From Cinnamomum chago (lineage: Eukaryota; Streptophyta; Magnoliopsida; Laurales; Lauraceae), in the NCBI GenBank assembly GCA_038049695.1, contig CP142454.1, forward strand, positions 88,930,501 through 88,994,500: DNA of 64,000 bases. Reading direction: 5' to 3'. Below the pieces are notes generated by a model. That model had not been told where the DNA came from and did no database searches. It saw nothing but the letters and a program-made list of their open reading frames with translations. How positions within the stretch are numbered: position 1 is the first letter of the stretch; each line of letters opens with the position of its first letter. A program made the position numbers and the translations under genes. Below are positions 23,101-34,600 of this stretch, piece after piece.

Positions 23101-23439
23101 TTGTTTTAAAGACACGAGGGTCGTATATTTTGACTTAAAATCGTTTTTGGTGGTAAAAGTCAAGGTGGACTAGGGTGGAAATTCCTAAGTCCTGATTTTA
23201 ATTCAAACCATGAATTTTGGGATCAAGGATTGAAAATTTGGCAAATCCGGGAAGAGGCTCCTAAACTTGAATTTTTGGATTTTTTTTTAACAATGAAACT
23301 ATGAAAGTAAGCATTGTTTTGAATTTTTAGAAATCTCAACATAAAGATGAAAAATCTAAAAGAGGCGGGTTTGACGAGCGAGTACCTGGGAATATGGTTT
23401 GACAGTGCAGTCATTGCTCTGACCTAGTGGCGTAAGTCT

Positions 23440-25980
23440 TCAAGGGTAGTACCGCTTCAAGAACTTGTTGTTGATGGGCGGCATACATCTGTCGCCCTCC
23501 ATGTTTAGAAGTGCGTATGCGCCGTTGGAGAAGACTTTGTCAATGACGAAGGGTCCCCCCCATTTTGGTTCGAGTTTGCGTTTGGATTTGTGGGCGAAGA
23601 CCATTGGCCTTTTTACTGCGAGAACCAAATCGCCCTTCTTGTCAAAAGATCCTGTCATGCGTGCTTGGTACAGCTCAATGCTTTGTAGAGCTTCGAGTCG
23701 TTTCTCGTCGAGATTGTCCAGCTCTTAGAGTCTCAACTTGAATTACTTTCTTGAGTCATGCCATTTTGCAAAGATACCCTTAGGGAAGGAATTTGTACTT
23801 CCAAAGGGACAATGGCTTCGAACCCATAGACCAAAGAGAATGGTGTACTATGGGTTAGTCCTCGTACGGTGGTTCGATAAGCCCACAAAGCTTCAGCTAG
23901 TTTGTCGCCCCAGTCTCTTTTGTGACTAGAGACCATTTCTTGAGGATTTTGCAGAGTGTCTTGTTGAAGGCATCTGCTAGACCATTTGCTGTCGGATTGT
24001 ACGAAGTCGAAGGACAACTTTTGACTTTGTACTTGTCGCAAAACCTGTAGAATTGGTGATCCCAGAATTGCGGTCCGTTATCATGGACGAATCTTTTAGG
24101 TACGCCGAAGCGACAAATGATGTTGGTGCGCAAGAATTAAAGGACTGATGATGTCTTCATTTCGCTGAGCGCAAACGCTTATGAACACTTGGAGAAATAA
24201 TCCGTAGGGCCGAAGATGAAGCGATGACCTTTGCTTGACGGGGGAGAGATGGGACTTATGATGTCCATACCCCAAGCTTCGAACGACCATGAGATTGTTG
24301 TGGGGTGTAGCTATTCTGGAGGCATATGAACAAAGTCTCCATGAACTTGGCATTGGCGGCAACGTTTAGCAAATTGCATTGCATCAACTATCATGGTATG
24401 CCAATAATATCCCAACCTTTTTATCTGATCATAGAGCTTAGGACCGGCCTGATGGGCTCCACAAAGACCAGTAACACTTCTTTGAGAGTTTCCTCAGCTT
24501 CTTGTTGTGACAAGCAGCGCAAAAGTACACCGTCGAAGGATTTTCTATAAAGCATTTTTAAAGGTATATCCAAATCAAAGTTTGGGGCTCGTCTTTGAAT
24601 GCTTACATGTTCTTTTGGATCTTCAGGGAGGATTCCAAACATGGTGTAATCAATGAACGGATCACTCCAGTCGCCGATTGGAGGTTTGAGGATGGAAATC
24701 CGACTTTCGGCCAATTGGTGGCATTCAGCAACTGCTTGGTGTGTGTTAAGGGGAGGGAGAATCCTTCTTTGACACAGTGTAATTTGCATGTTTTCACCTT
24801 CCTGAATAGCCATGGATGTGGCAAGTCCGGCCAGGGCATCTGCACGGATGTTCTCACCTCTGAGGATATGGGTAATGTGACAGATGTGAAACTTTTGGCG
24901 AAGCGATTTCGCCTTGTTGTAGTAAGGTAACAGATCAGGCTTCCTGACTTCGAATTTCTAATTCATCTGGTTGACAATTTGTTGAGTCTCCAAAGACTTC
25001 CAGCATGGTGATGCCAGATTCGAGGGCTAGTTCCAGTCATACGATGAGAGCTTGGTATTCAGTTGCATTGTTTGAGCATGGTTCCAGTAGCGAGAAAGCA
25101 TGTGGAATCATGTGCTTGTCGGGGCTAACAAAGAGGATGCCAACTCCCGAGATCAGTTTTCTTTCTTCATTTGTCCTGATCGCACCGTCAAAGTACATGT
25201 CCCAGGAGGCATTTGGTGAGAAAGTCTCCACGTTGTAGACAAGTTCATCTGGGAGATCATCTTTGAGTGGGGAATCTTTAGGCAACGGATGCTCTGCAAG
25301 GAAATCTGCTAGGGCTTGACCTTTGATTGCCTTTTGTGGTACATACCTGATATCAAATGTGATAGGAGAATGGACCATTTTGCCAGTCGGACATTGAGAG
25401 AACCTGCTTTCGTGACGAGGACCTTTAAGAGATTGATCCTCGAAATCAGGTAGACTGTGTTCGAAAGAAGGTAGTGATGTAGCTTTTGTACAGCAAACAT
25501 CACTGCAAGGCATTCTTTTTCGACTGGAGAATAGCGATGCACCTACCAACATACGGCTGAGGTAGTATAGGACAGCTTCTCTTCCTTCGTCATTCTCTCG
25601 TGCAAGCAGGGCGCCCAAAAAGTGGTCGAGAACTCTTGTGTACAAGATGAATGGTTTTCCAGTGGTAGGGGCAGCCAGCACTGGAGGTTTGGTCAGGTAT
25701 GTCTTGATGTCTTGAAATGTTGCTTCACATTCAGCATCCCAAACAAAGTTCACACCTTTCTTCATTAAGCGAGAGAATGGATGGCACTTTCATAACAGAT
25801 TGGAGATGAACCGTCGAATGTATGCCAACCTCCCTTGAAGTCCTTTCAGTTGTCTTAGGGTTCGTGGAGATTGCATTTCTAGAATGGCCTTGACTTTGAT
25901 GGGGTCAAGTTCTATTCCAGCTTTCCGAACTATGAATCCGAGAAACTTACCCGATGAGACGCCGAAGAAGCATTTCAGGG
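23440..25980 (-). pseudogene. Decayed pol of the inner Tat element (RT end, RNase H, aRNase H, integrase)
   Basis: Read 5' to 3' on the minus strand: the reverse-transcriptase C-terminus from 25980 (FLGFIVRKAGIELDPIKVKA, then GRLAYIRRFIS); RNase H to about 25310 (TTGKPFILYTRVLDHFLGAL, then YSPVEKECLAVMFAVQKLHH in another frame); a second RNase H with MYFDGAIRTNEE and CSNNATEYQALIV; a linker with WSDPFIDYTMFG; a zinc-binding region with CRQC; an integrase core with RFVHDNGPQFWDH and STSYNPTANGLADAFNKTLC; and a C-terminal domain with KWGGPFVIDKVFSNGAYALL. Many stops and frameshifts. The YxDD active site, protease and gag are absent, because the 5' LTR abuts pol at 25993. Confidence 0.9.
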
Positions 25981-25993
25981 GAAGACTTCCCCT

Positions 25994-28461
25994 GAAAGGA
26001 AATCAATCCATTATCTAACTTTTCATTGCACATATATTAAAGAAAAGAGACAAGGTTTTTTTTCAATGTCGTGAGAGGCGATTTGGTTTGCTGTGAAAGG
26101 AGATTTTATTTGCCGTGAAAGGCGATTTACAAATCTCATCAAGATGGAAGACAAGAATTGTGATTTTTTTTCTCTTAAAGAAAATACAAAATACAACAGA
26201 AAAGTAAGAAAGGAGATTGCGGGGACCCGTTCAAATCGAAGGTCGCAAGTCATATATGGACTTCACCATCGTCCTTCAGATGGGAACATGCGATGCTTCG
26301 ATTCTTTTGGCTTGGCTTGGACTTCAGTTTTTTTAGAGGATAAGGACCAAAGGAGGGTCCTATATCCAATAAAAAAACAAAGAGAAGGGTTGAAAAGCCA
26401 TGTCTAGGTCATGTTGAATAGGAGAAGATAGGGCATTGCCTTGGGGGGGAGTGCCCCCCAAGGGACTTCGATCACCTTGTGGTGTTTGTTGCAGCAGAGT
26501 CTCTTTAGAGTAGCAGAGCTTCTGGACAATCTTTCTAGCTAATTTTTCTTCGATTTTTCTGATGATTTTTCTTGGAACGATCTCCTATTTATAGGCTTTT
26601 GGTAGCCATTTAGGAGTGTTTATGAGCTTTGTTGGCTTTAAAGCTCCATGATGGGAGGAGTTACAAGTTTTTTTCTTAATTTTGGAACTCCTTTTTCCTT
26701 GAATCTAATTGGCCGATGGAGAATGATGAGCATTTAATCGCCTTTAATCTCCATGATGAGAGGAATTTCATGGCTTTAATGCCATGATGGCTTTGACTTA
26801 TAACTCCCATTCTCTTGAATCTGATTGGCCGTCCAAAATAATGATTTAATGACCGCATTTAGTTGGGTCAATTAACAGCATTAAGTGGTCGCCGGGGATT
26901 TGAAGAGTCGTGGGCCGTGCCGCGTCTTTTGGGATTCTTCTTGCGATGATCAACGATGGATCTTCACGTTGATCGATGTCGGATGATCATGCAACTTCAA
27001 ACATAGATTGCTAACAGCGGGCCGGTACCATCTATCTTATCGATTTCTCGATCGGTCGGACATAAAGTGTACTTTTTTGGTCAACCGTTCGGCAATCTTG
27101 GAGCGATCAATAACGATTTCATGCTCTTGACGGCGGATCCGTAATGTTGACGAAAATCAGTCGATTCCGAGCATCAAAAATCAGATTTTCAGGAAATCAC
27201 AGGGGCCGGACGTCTCGAAATGCGAAAAAAAGCCAAAAAGTGGCCTTTTGGTGGAAATCCGGCGACCTAGATTTCCAGGGTCGCCGGCGACCATGGGGGA
27301 ATTTTCCCCTTTGGTCGCCGTTTCGTCGGCCGTTTTTCTTTCTTTTTGTTTCTTTTTTTCTCCTGAATTTTTCTTGACATTTTTCTTCATTTTTTGTTTG
27401 AGTCTCCTGAAGAAAACCCGACGAGAAGTCATGCAAAACGGAGGGCGAAGTTTCCAATTTTTGGAAAAGCCAAAGATCTTGCCGCGCAGAGTTGCCGATT
27501 TTTTGTCAAGAGTCGAAAACTAGGTCAAACGACATCGGAATGACCTGAAACTTGACGTAAAACCTCCTGAGCAGCAGATAAGACCAGCCATGGGCTTTGG
27601 TTTGAGTTTTGAAGTCATTTGGGGTGTCGTCGCTGCTAGGCTTGATTTTGGCGCGAGGAAGATGTCACGCTTTGATGTGCGGTCAACCGATGTCTAATTA
27701 AACTAAAATTTGACAGGGAGCCTATTGGAGTCATTTTGAGATGATCCATTGGCTCCGATTTGGATGTCATTGTCCCGGGGTGCTCCACCGCCGGTACCCT
27801 TGATTTTCTTTTGGAGCGTCAAAGTCGGGTCAAACATTGTCGGAATGACCTGAAATTTGACGTGCAACCCTTTTAAAGCATGTTGAAGCCGACCATGTAC
27901 TCTGTTTGATAAGTAATGGTCCCGGTGGTTCTCGCCGCCGAGAGGCTTGATTTTCTTTTAGAGCATCAAAGTTGGGTCAAACGTCGCCGGAATGACCTGA
28001 AATTTGACGTGGAGCCTTTTGGAGGTATTTTGAGACCATCCGTAGGCTCTGTTCGGAGTTTTGATGTCTTCGACGCCGCCGCCGCCAGGAGCACCTGTTT
28101 GGCTGCCGGAGGAATGAAGTTAGGCCAAATGATGTCAAAATGTCATGAAACTTGATGTAGAGCCTCCTGGTGGCATCTTGGGGCCAGCTGTGCACTTTGT
28201 TTTGTGTATCAGGATCTCTGGCTTCACCGCCGCCGGGAGCTCCTGCTCAGTTGTTGGAGGAGTGAAGTTGGGTCAAATGATGTCGAAATCACCCGAAACT
28301 TCATGTGAACTCCTTTTTTGGTCGTCTTGAAGGATCTTGCAGTTTTTGCTTGATTCTGACAAGATCTGATGTTTGAAGTGGCATTGCCCGTTTGTAGTAG
28401 GATGCGGCTTTATGCGGCTTCCTAATGTCGAAGAGGCAAAGTGACATTTTTGGTGTCAACA
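25994..28461 (-). repeat. 5' LTR of the inner Tat element (incomplete)
   Basis: Bases 25994-27022 match 18323-19371. The minus-strand TATA box is at 26586-26593. Bases 27023-28461 lie upstream on the minus strand, end at the target duplication, and have no counterpart in the left LTR. The last 180 bases expected from the left LTR (18143-18322) are lacking and pol starts abruptly. The left edge carries a GGGGAAG/CTTCCCC inverted repeat at the junction. Confidence 0.68.
27530..28330. repeat. Tandem ~148-bp repeats in the upstream LTR region
   Basis: About six degenerate copies, each carrying CGGAATGACCTGAAATTTGACGT followed by GAGCC and a GCCGCCG-rich patch. Copies start near 27536, 27690, 27840, 27987, 28133 and 28281, giving a spacing of about 146-152 bases. 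Confidence 0.78.
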
Positions 28462-28845
28462 CATGCCAGCTCCAGCTATGGCCTCCATGACAACACCAGC
28501 CTCGACTCGGACAGCTTCGATCATGCCAGGTCCAGCTGTGGCCTCGATGACAGCACCAACCTCGGCTCGGACAACTTCGATCATGCCAGCTTCAGTAGTG
28601 GCCTCAGTGACAGCACCAGCCTCAACTCGGACAGCTTCGATCATGCCAACTCCAGCTGCGGCTTCGATGACAGCACCAGCCTCGGCTCGGACAACTTCGA
28701 TCATGCCAGCTCCAGCAGTGGGCTCGATGATAGCATCAACCACAGCTCGGGCGACTTTAATCGTGACAGCTCTAGCAGTGGCCTCGGTGATAGCACCAGT
28801 TATGGCTCGGACAGCTTCAGTCATGGCAGCTTCAATTCTCGTCAA
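28462..28845 (+). repeat. 60-bp minisatellite, right block
   Basis: About six copies of the same 60-bp unit as 17026-18142. The block resumes after the inner element at the duplicated CATGC, showing that the two blocks were once continuous. Confidence 0.92.
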
Positions 28846-29265
28846 GTTGTGGAACTTGGCAATTACCTACCTACTTAACTGCTACAGAGCATTAGAGAAA
28901 TGAAGAAAGACCTTAAACAGTTAAGGCGCACCAAGTTATGGAACTCAGTGGTCATCTCGGCGGCTTTCTCAGTTCGGTTTTGGAACCAACCATGCGAAAC
29001 CAGTTACAGAACTCGGTGAGCCTACCGAGATCGTGCTAGCTCCGATAAGAGTTCTAGCTCGGCATATCTAGGTCTTGGCTTTACCCATCTTGGCAACAGT
29101 GTCAGTGGGGCACCATGGTCGTTCCAGCTCCGATAAGAGTACCAGCTCGGCACCTCGGCCTTATCCATCTTGCGATGCCAGAAGTACCAGCTCTCCCATC
29201 ATAATACTTAGCTCCCGACTTTCAAGAGTTAGGAAACTCTAAAAGGTTAGGAGCTTGGGGGCCAT
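28846..29265 (+). other. 3' internal region and polypurine tract of the outer gypsy element
   Basis: Noncoding sequence with scattered ACCAGCTCGGCA-like motifs, ending in a purine-rich stretch (AAAAGGTTAGGAGCTTGGGG at 29241-29260) just before the 3' LTR. That stretch is the expected plus-strand primer site. Confidence 0.65.
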
Positions 29266-29904
29266 TGTTTGGGGATATTTTCATACTGCCGAGATTGTCC
29301 TAGTTTCGGTAATAGTTCCAACTAGGCATCTCGGCAACAGTGTCAGCTAGGCATCTTGGCAACAGTGTCAGAGCACGCCTATGTGAAGCTACAGCTACGT
29401 TGCAGAACATGCTGACAGATAAGATGGGCGCCAGATAATGATAAGGGGTTGTCCTTATCAGACGATCACATCCGCATTAATACAAAAAGTCAGCGTATGA
29501 TCCAATAGGACAATGCCTCCACCTACCTCCACTAAAGGAACATGGTGTGGGCTGATGGGACAATATTTCCACCTACCCTCACTGAGGGAGGGCTAGATGA
29601 AACTTCTCCATATATATATATATATATACATACGAGGGTAAAATCCCAAAGAGGTACGAAATACAATACAACATAAACTCACTTAATCCAGTTTTTACCT
29701 TTCTTCTCCACTCATCCTTTGTTCAGTGATAGCACTAGCTCAGGCATCGGAGAGCCTTCGGCTGACTGCAGACAGGGTCTCTGACCTTTGTTTCTCCTTC
29801 CCTTTCAGGTCTCAGGCACTCGATCTCTTCTCAAAAGAAGTTTAACAACAGTATTACAAATTTCATACTCATTTAATCAAGTCCGTAATATTTAGGCATT
29901 TATA
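29266..29904 (+). repeat. 3' LTR of the outer gypsy element
   Basis: 639 bases, collinear with the 5' LTR but with fewer copies of the GGCATCTC internal repeat and a longer TA run (about 29608-29630). It ends TTATA where the 5' copy ends TTACA. Confidence 0.85.
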
Positions 29905-29909
29905 GCACC

Positions 29910-30694
29910 GAATACAGCTGTGTTTCTAGTGACACCTTTTTCAAAGTATGACCCTTCCATGTAATGAATTTGGCAAGCCTAGCTTACATAAAAGTTAGTT
30001 TTGAAGTAATATACAAACATTTGCTACATCTCAAGGTCCAATTCAAAAGATTCAATCACGAATTATACACGTTATTGTTCTTTTATTATCATCAATTCGA
30101 TAAAAGCCATCCAAAAAAAGCTTATGGTCGACACAATACTAAAAGATACTGCTACATAAATAGGATTGAAGCCTTTTTTTTTTTTTTACTTAAATTATAA
30201 AAAAATAGTATTATCATAATCAAAGACTTGTCTGAATTTTGTTTCTCCATCTGAGTCTCAATGACGCCATTGATGGCTTCATCTCAGACTAGTCTCTTTT
30301 GAATATATCACCTATTTTATAACATCCATTTGTACCTGCAGCTCCTACGCTCGGATAAAGGAGGGGGCTGTGTGGTGTATTGACAGCACGCAAAAAAACT
30401 TGTCACAACTCCATAAAATAAAAAATGAAAAATAATACAAAATATATATACAAGTTTGAATGGCCTTTTTCAAGTATAAAAAAGGTAAGGCACAGTTAAT
30501 GAAACAGCAGCTGAAGATCACTTTTGTTTATTAATTTATAATAACTTGGACAAATTCAATTATTTTTGTACAGTTTCAAGATGCCGAGTTCATCTTTTGA
30601 TTTCAAAGTTAATGAATGAAGAGTTCATCACAGGAAATATAGTTTATCACTATACTGTCTATTTACAATCCTAAATTATGAAGAAAAAAATTAG
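29910..30694. other. Intergenic DNA and 3' UTR of the RING gene
   Basis: AT-rich sequence. The part nearest 30694 is probably the 3' UTR of the minus-strand RING gene. Nothing else is recognised. Confidence 0.45.
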
Positions 30695-33600
30695 TCATTC
30701 ATCTTTCTTATCCACAGAAAAAGCTGATATCTTGCAAATCGGACATATGTTCTTCACCATTAGCCACTGCTTTACACAGTCCGCATGGTAATCATGTCCA
30801 CAGTCTAGAATTCCAATCTTCTCATTTGCCTCGTACTCAACCTGGATTTAGAGCATATACCATTAGCATTTTAAAATTATGTCAAGTTAATGATATGGAC
30901 ACAAGTTCTAAACCACTCCAACTTAAATCTATATGCTGAAAACATTTTAGCATTTACCAAAAGGTAAATAATGGAACAGATCATAGAACATTAAAATTTG
31001 GAAGCTAAAAAAAAAAGAAAATCGCAAAAGCTGGATATGATTTATAATACTGACACAAGAATGAAAACAAATCAATCCTCATTTGTGATGAATAGAGGTT
31101 ACTGGAAAACAATTATTACATGTTTAGAGAATGACAAATCTAATTTAACAGGATTTATGGTTAAACCATATACCCTATCAAACATTGTATTACTGTTTGC
31201 CTTTAAAATTCCCTACTAAAAACCTAATATTTATGGAAAGATTACTTAAAACATCTCAATTCTTTATTTGAATGGGAAAAATAAGATAAATATGGATGCA
31301 AATCCGAATTAGCTATTGGCACTGGTTTTTGTCAAGAATGGTGCCTTCAAGCATATAAAGGAATTCTGACAATTTATCATAGGATCAATTTATACCTGGC
31401 ATATGATGCAAGTCCCATCCTCATGCATATCCAGGCCTGCCGAGCGGTCAGGAGGTGAAAAGGCTTCACATGGAACGCAATTTCTTGTCTTTAGGCAGCT
31501 CAAAATGGTATCTTCTGATAACCCAGTGCTTACATCTCCAATCCGCTCTTCCAAAGCCAGTAATTCCTACATTGGCAACAAAAAACTGTAAATGATAAAA
31601 AAAAAAAAAAAAAAAAAAAAAAGTTCTAGGAAATTTGGTTGAGAAAACAAATTTCAAAGCTTTCTCAAATCTCAACTGATATTATTTGACTTCATTTTGT
31701 TTGAAATAAAATAGCAAAATGAGTACCACAAAGATAAGAATGTTGAGATGGATGTGTGGTAAAACTAAGAAAAATAAAATCAGAAATGAGCACTTTAAGA
31801 GCATTTAGGGGGTAACATCAATAGGTGATAAATTAAGAGTAACTCATTTGAGATGGCTTGGACATATGTCCAATGCAGGCCAACAACACCACCATTAAGA
31901 AAAAGTTTTTTCTATGCAGGTTTACGGCCACCAAGGAGGAGTAGGCCGAAAAGGACATGGATGAAAGTAGCAAAGATCAGTCTAAAGAAGTGCAACCGAA
32001 CCAAGAAAATAGGAAACAGAATTCATATAGCGGACCCAACATAGTTAGGACAAGGCTCTGATGATGATGAGATGATGATTACGATGACAATGATGAGTTT
32101 GAAACAAAATGTGTTAAAAACTGAAACAAACCCATTGTCTTCAAGCTGTCTGTGGCTGCAAATGTATCTTGAAAGAGAAATAAATAACAAAAAAACATTT
32201 TACCTCATAAGACATGTCATCTATATCCAACCGCATGTCTCTATGGTGGTCAATAAAATTCCCAACTCCATAAAAGCCTGAAAACTCCAGCATTGCAACA
32301 TCCTACATTTATAATGAGAAAATTTAAATGCTGATTCGTCATATAAATTAAAAAACATAGACCCACTGCAGAAATAACTAAAAAATGAAACGAAAATTGA
32401 AGCTCACATCCGATGATAATAGCCTCATACGTCCATTGATGTCATCTAGAGCTGCCTGAGATGCCCTTCGGTGAGGCCTGGATAGCCGGTCCCCATTAGA
32501 TGCAAAAGACCTCGAATACCTAGAAGCTGACTCTGGACCATCCCGAGAAGGATTTAGGTTTCCATGATGCAAATTGTTTGTCGGGTGCCTGTAGGAAGGT
32601 GCTGGTATTTGAGGAGGACTATAGCTATAAGTGTGACCTCGCATGCCCTGCATATTTTGAGGGGGCTGATGGTGCATTGAAGAAGGATGCAAGATGATCC
32701 CAGAATTTCTATTAGATGTGGCATCCTGATAACCCTGACCAATCATGCTTCCCATCTCTGGAGGACCTCCATTGACGGTTCTCCCTAAAGGAAACCAAGT
32801 CAGACCTTAAGGAGTTTTTTCTTAATTACCAAAACCATCCATCTCATAAAACAAAGAAGTACACGATTTTGAAATTGTCGAGCACGGGCCATTTGAATAT
32901 TTTGGAAGAAAGAATGGATGGTTTATCCATTCCAGAGTGCATTTGGAGCAGTGCAAAATTGAATGAATATCATTTGTCTTTTTCCTCGACTGATAACATG
33001 ACTAGAACCAGCAACCTATTGCAACAATGAGCACCCTCTCACTGTGTTACGGGCTTTTGTCATAAGTATCGAAAAATTGGAGCAGAGAAACTTTACCTAA
33101 AATGCACATAACCTTCCATTCTACTAAGATATTCAAACATGCTGCAATTTTGTGGCACCCAATACCCATACATCCAAATGAGCTACTGCTGAGACACATA
33201 ACCATCCATTCTACCAAAGTATTCAAACAAGTTGCAATTTGTGGTACTAAATACTAATATTCAACCAACTGCTGACACAGGTTGCTTTTAACTAATGAGT
33301 TGAGACCAAAAACGAACATGCAGATCATTATTGTGGAGAAAAAGAAAAAAACCATTGGGTGTCCCAACATTTTGCTGTTTCTCAAGTTAATCATATTTTT
33401 TTAAAGACTAAATCCAACACAATCAAGAACAGTGATTGACATAATTGAGGGAGGGTGCATTTAGAAATACCACAGATTGCAAGCACTTTTGAGAAGGGAA
33501 AAAGAATTAGCTTGTTTTGCTGAATCTGGGGTGCAAACAGCAAATAAGGAATTACAATGCACAAAATACAACTTTTGCGTTATTTCTAATCCAAATCAAG

Positions 33601-34600
33601 GTTACCTACTATTAAAGAACAAAAATAACCGTTTCCCTTGATATGCAAGAAGTTAGTCCTCTCATAGCAAACAACTGCAGGGATTTTCTAATACAGAAAA
33701 TCTAAAAGAGCGAGAAATCAAATCAAGAAAACTACCATGCATATTTGGTATAGAAGGTCCATAATTCCAACTTGAAGTGCCTCCGTTGCCTCCATTATTC
33801 CCAAATTGTTCTGGCCAGGCACCGCCAGCAGACTGGAAGGACTGCCCAATGTGACTCCCTTGAAGTAGTTGGCCATGATGATGTGCAACAGCAGAGTCCA
33901 ACTGGGGGCTGATAGCACCAGATCTGCTCCTCACACTTCTCTGCGGTTCTTCTGTAATTGACAGGACTCCACTTCCTCTGTATTCAGCTGGTGTGAAAGT
34001 AGCAGCATCCAAAACACCAACCCGAGGTACAAAAGGTTCTTCCCATGGTTGAAATCCTGAATTGAGAGGACCGCTCAAAGAAGATGAGCTAGAGCTTGCT
34101 GCTGCATTGACGTAGTAGTAGCTCCCCGGTAACCCCTCTGCATTCTTTCTTTTGCAGGAGCCTCTGACATTATCCATGAAGTGGTGGTTCCTTCCATACT
34201 CATCTATACCAATTCCAAAAACTCCATGATTGCTTGCAGATGGCATGTAATCAGAAGAACCATGATTCAAAGGCAAAGGGCAAATTCTATTGGCAGCTGA
34301 AGGGATAATATAAGAATTGTATGACAGGTTAGAAGGACCTGTGCCACCTAAGCCAAGATTAGCAATAGGATGGTGATGCTGAAGATTGTTGTACTGGTTT
34401 CCATAGAAAGTGTAATCCATAGGATGGTGATCATAATTTGTCATGTTCCCTGAAAGTGGCAGCACCGGATGACTATTTGTATTAGGAAAATCAACCATGT
34501 CACCAAAAAGGCTGGAAGGTTCTGGTTGAAAGTGACTGTCGGCAGGCTCCATTTCAACATCATTAATTTGATGGGTGCATAGCATGTTCCTTTGTGACAT
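30695..34600 (-). CDS. RING-H2 E3 ubiquitin ligase, RHG1A-like, five coding exons
   Basis: Coding exons on the minus strand: 33736-34600, 32408-32784, 32204-32302, 31396-31566 and 30695-30841. All have GT/AG borders, and the phases sum to 1659 bases (552 residues plus stop). The start MSQRNMLCTHQINDVEME agrees with my recollection of the family's N-terminus, and SCKRKNAEGLPG and EEPFVPRVGVL are further recalled family blocks. The middle is low-complexity (His, Asn, Ser). The C-terminal RING-H2 finger reads CIICQ, then LDCGHDYHADCVKQWL, then NICPICK, a complete C3H2C3 set. The last Cys/His pairs are split from CIICQ by an intron. Such proteins act as E3 ligases that transfer ubiquitin from an E2. 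The exact subgroup (RHG1A or MBR-like) is inferred. The gene looks intact. Confidence 0.93.
31718..32092 (+). mobile_element. RTE-clade LINE 3' end, antisense in an intron of the RING gene
   Basis: The plus-strand translation gives the RTE C-terminal pattern: MLRWMCGKTKKNKIRNEH, TSIGDKLRVTHLRWLGH, and in a shifted frame RPKRTWMKVAKISLKKCNRT with GNRIHIADPT. The tail is GATGATGAGATGATGATTAC, a GATG-rich run like the simple-repeat tails of RTE elements. Stops and frameshifts make it dead. It lies in the intron between exons 3 and 4. Confidence 0.85.

Larger units (their letters stand above)
18143..28461 (-). mobile_element. Tat-lineage Ty3/gypsy element, minus strand, nested in the minisatellite
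   Basis: The insertion interrupts the 60-bp unit exactly at CATGC, which is duplicated at 18138-18142 and 28462-28466. Its termini are TGATGGACCC... and ...GGTGTCAACA (TG...CA). The pol remnants on the minus strand run reverse transcriptase end, RNase H, second RNase H, then integrase. The second RNase H before integrase is a known trait of the Tat lineage. A spliced frame on the opposite strand lies between integrase and the 3' LTR, as known for antisense extra ORFs in that lineage. Gag, protease and the reverse-transcriptase active site are deleted. Confidence 0.85.
15150..29904 (+). mobile_element. Ty3/gypsy-type LTR element lacking pol, carrying a nested element
   Basis: Two LTRs (15150-15821 and 29266-29904) share the start TGT(G/T)TGGGGATATTTTCATAC and a long homologous body ending ...AGGCA(C/T)TTA(C/T)A. 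The flanking 5-mers are CCACC (15145-15149) and GCACC (29905-29909), a target duplication with one change. A primer-binding-site-like TTGGCGCC follows the left LTR, and a gag-like region follows that. There is no protease, reverse transcriptase or integrase of its own. A 60-bp minisatellite fills the space and is interrupted by a second element (18143-28461). Without that insertion it is about 4.4 kb. It is best described as non-autonomous. Confidence 0.88.
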
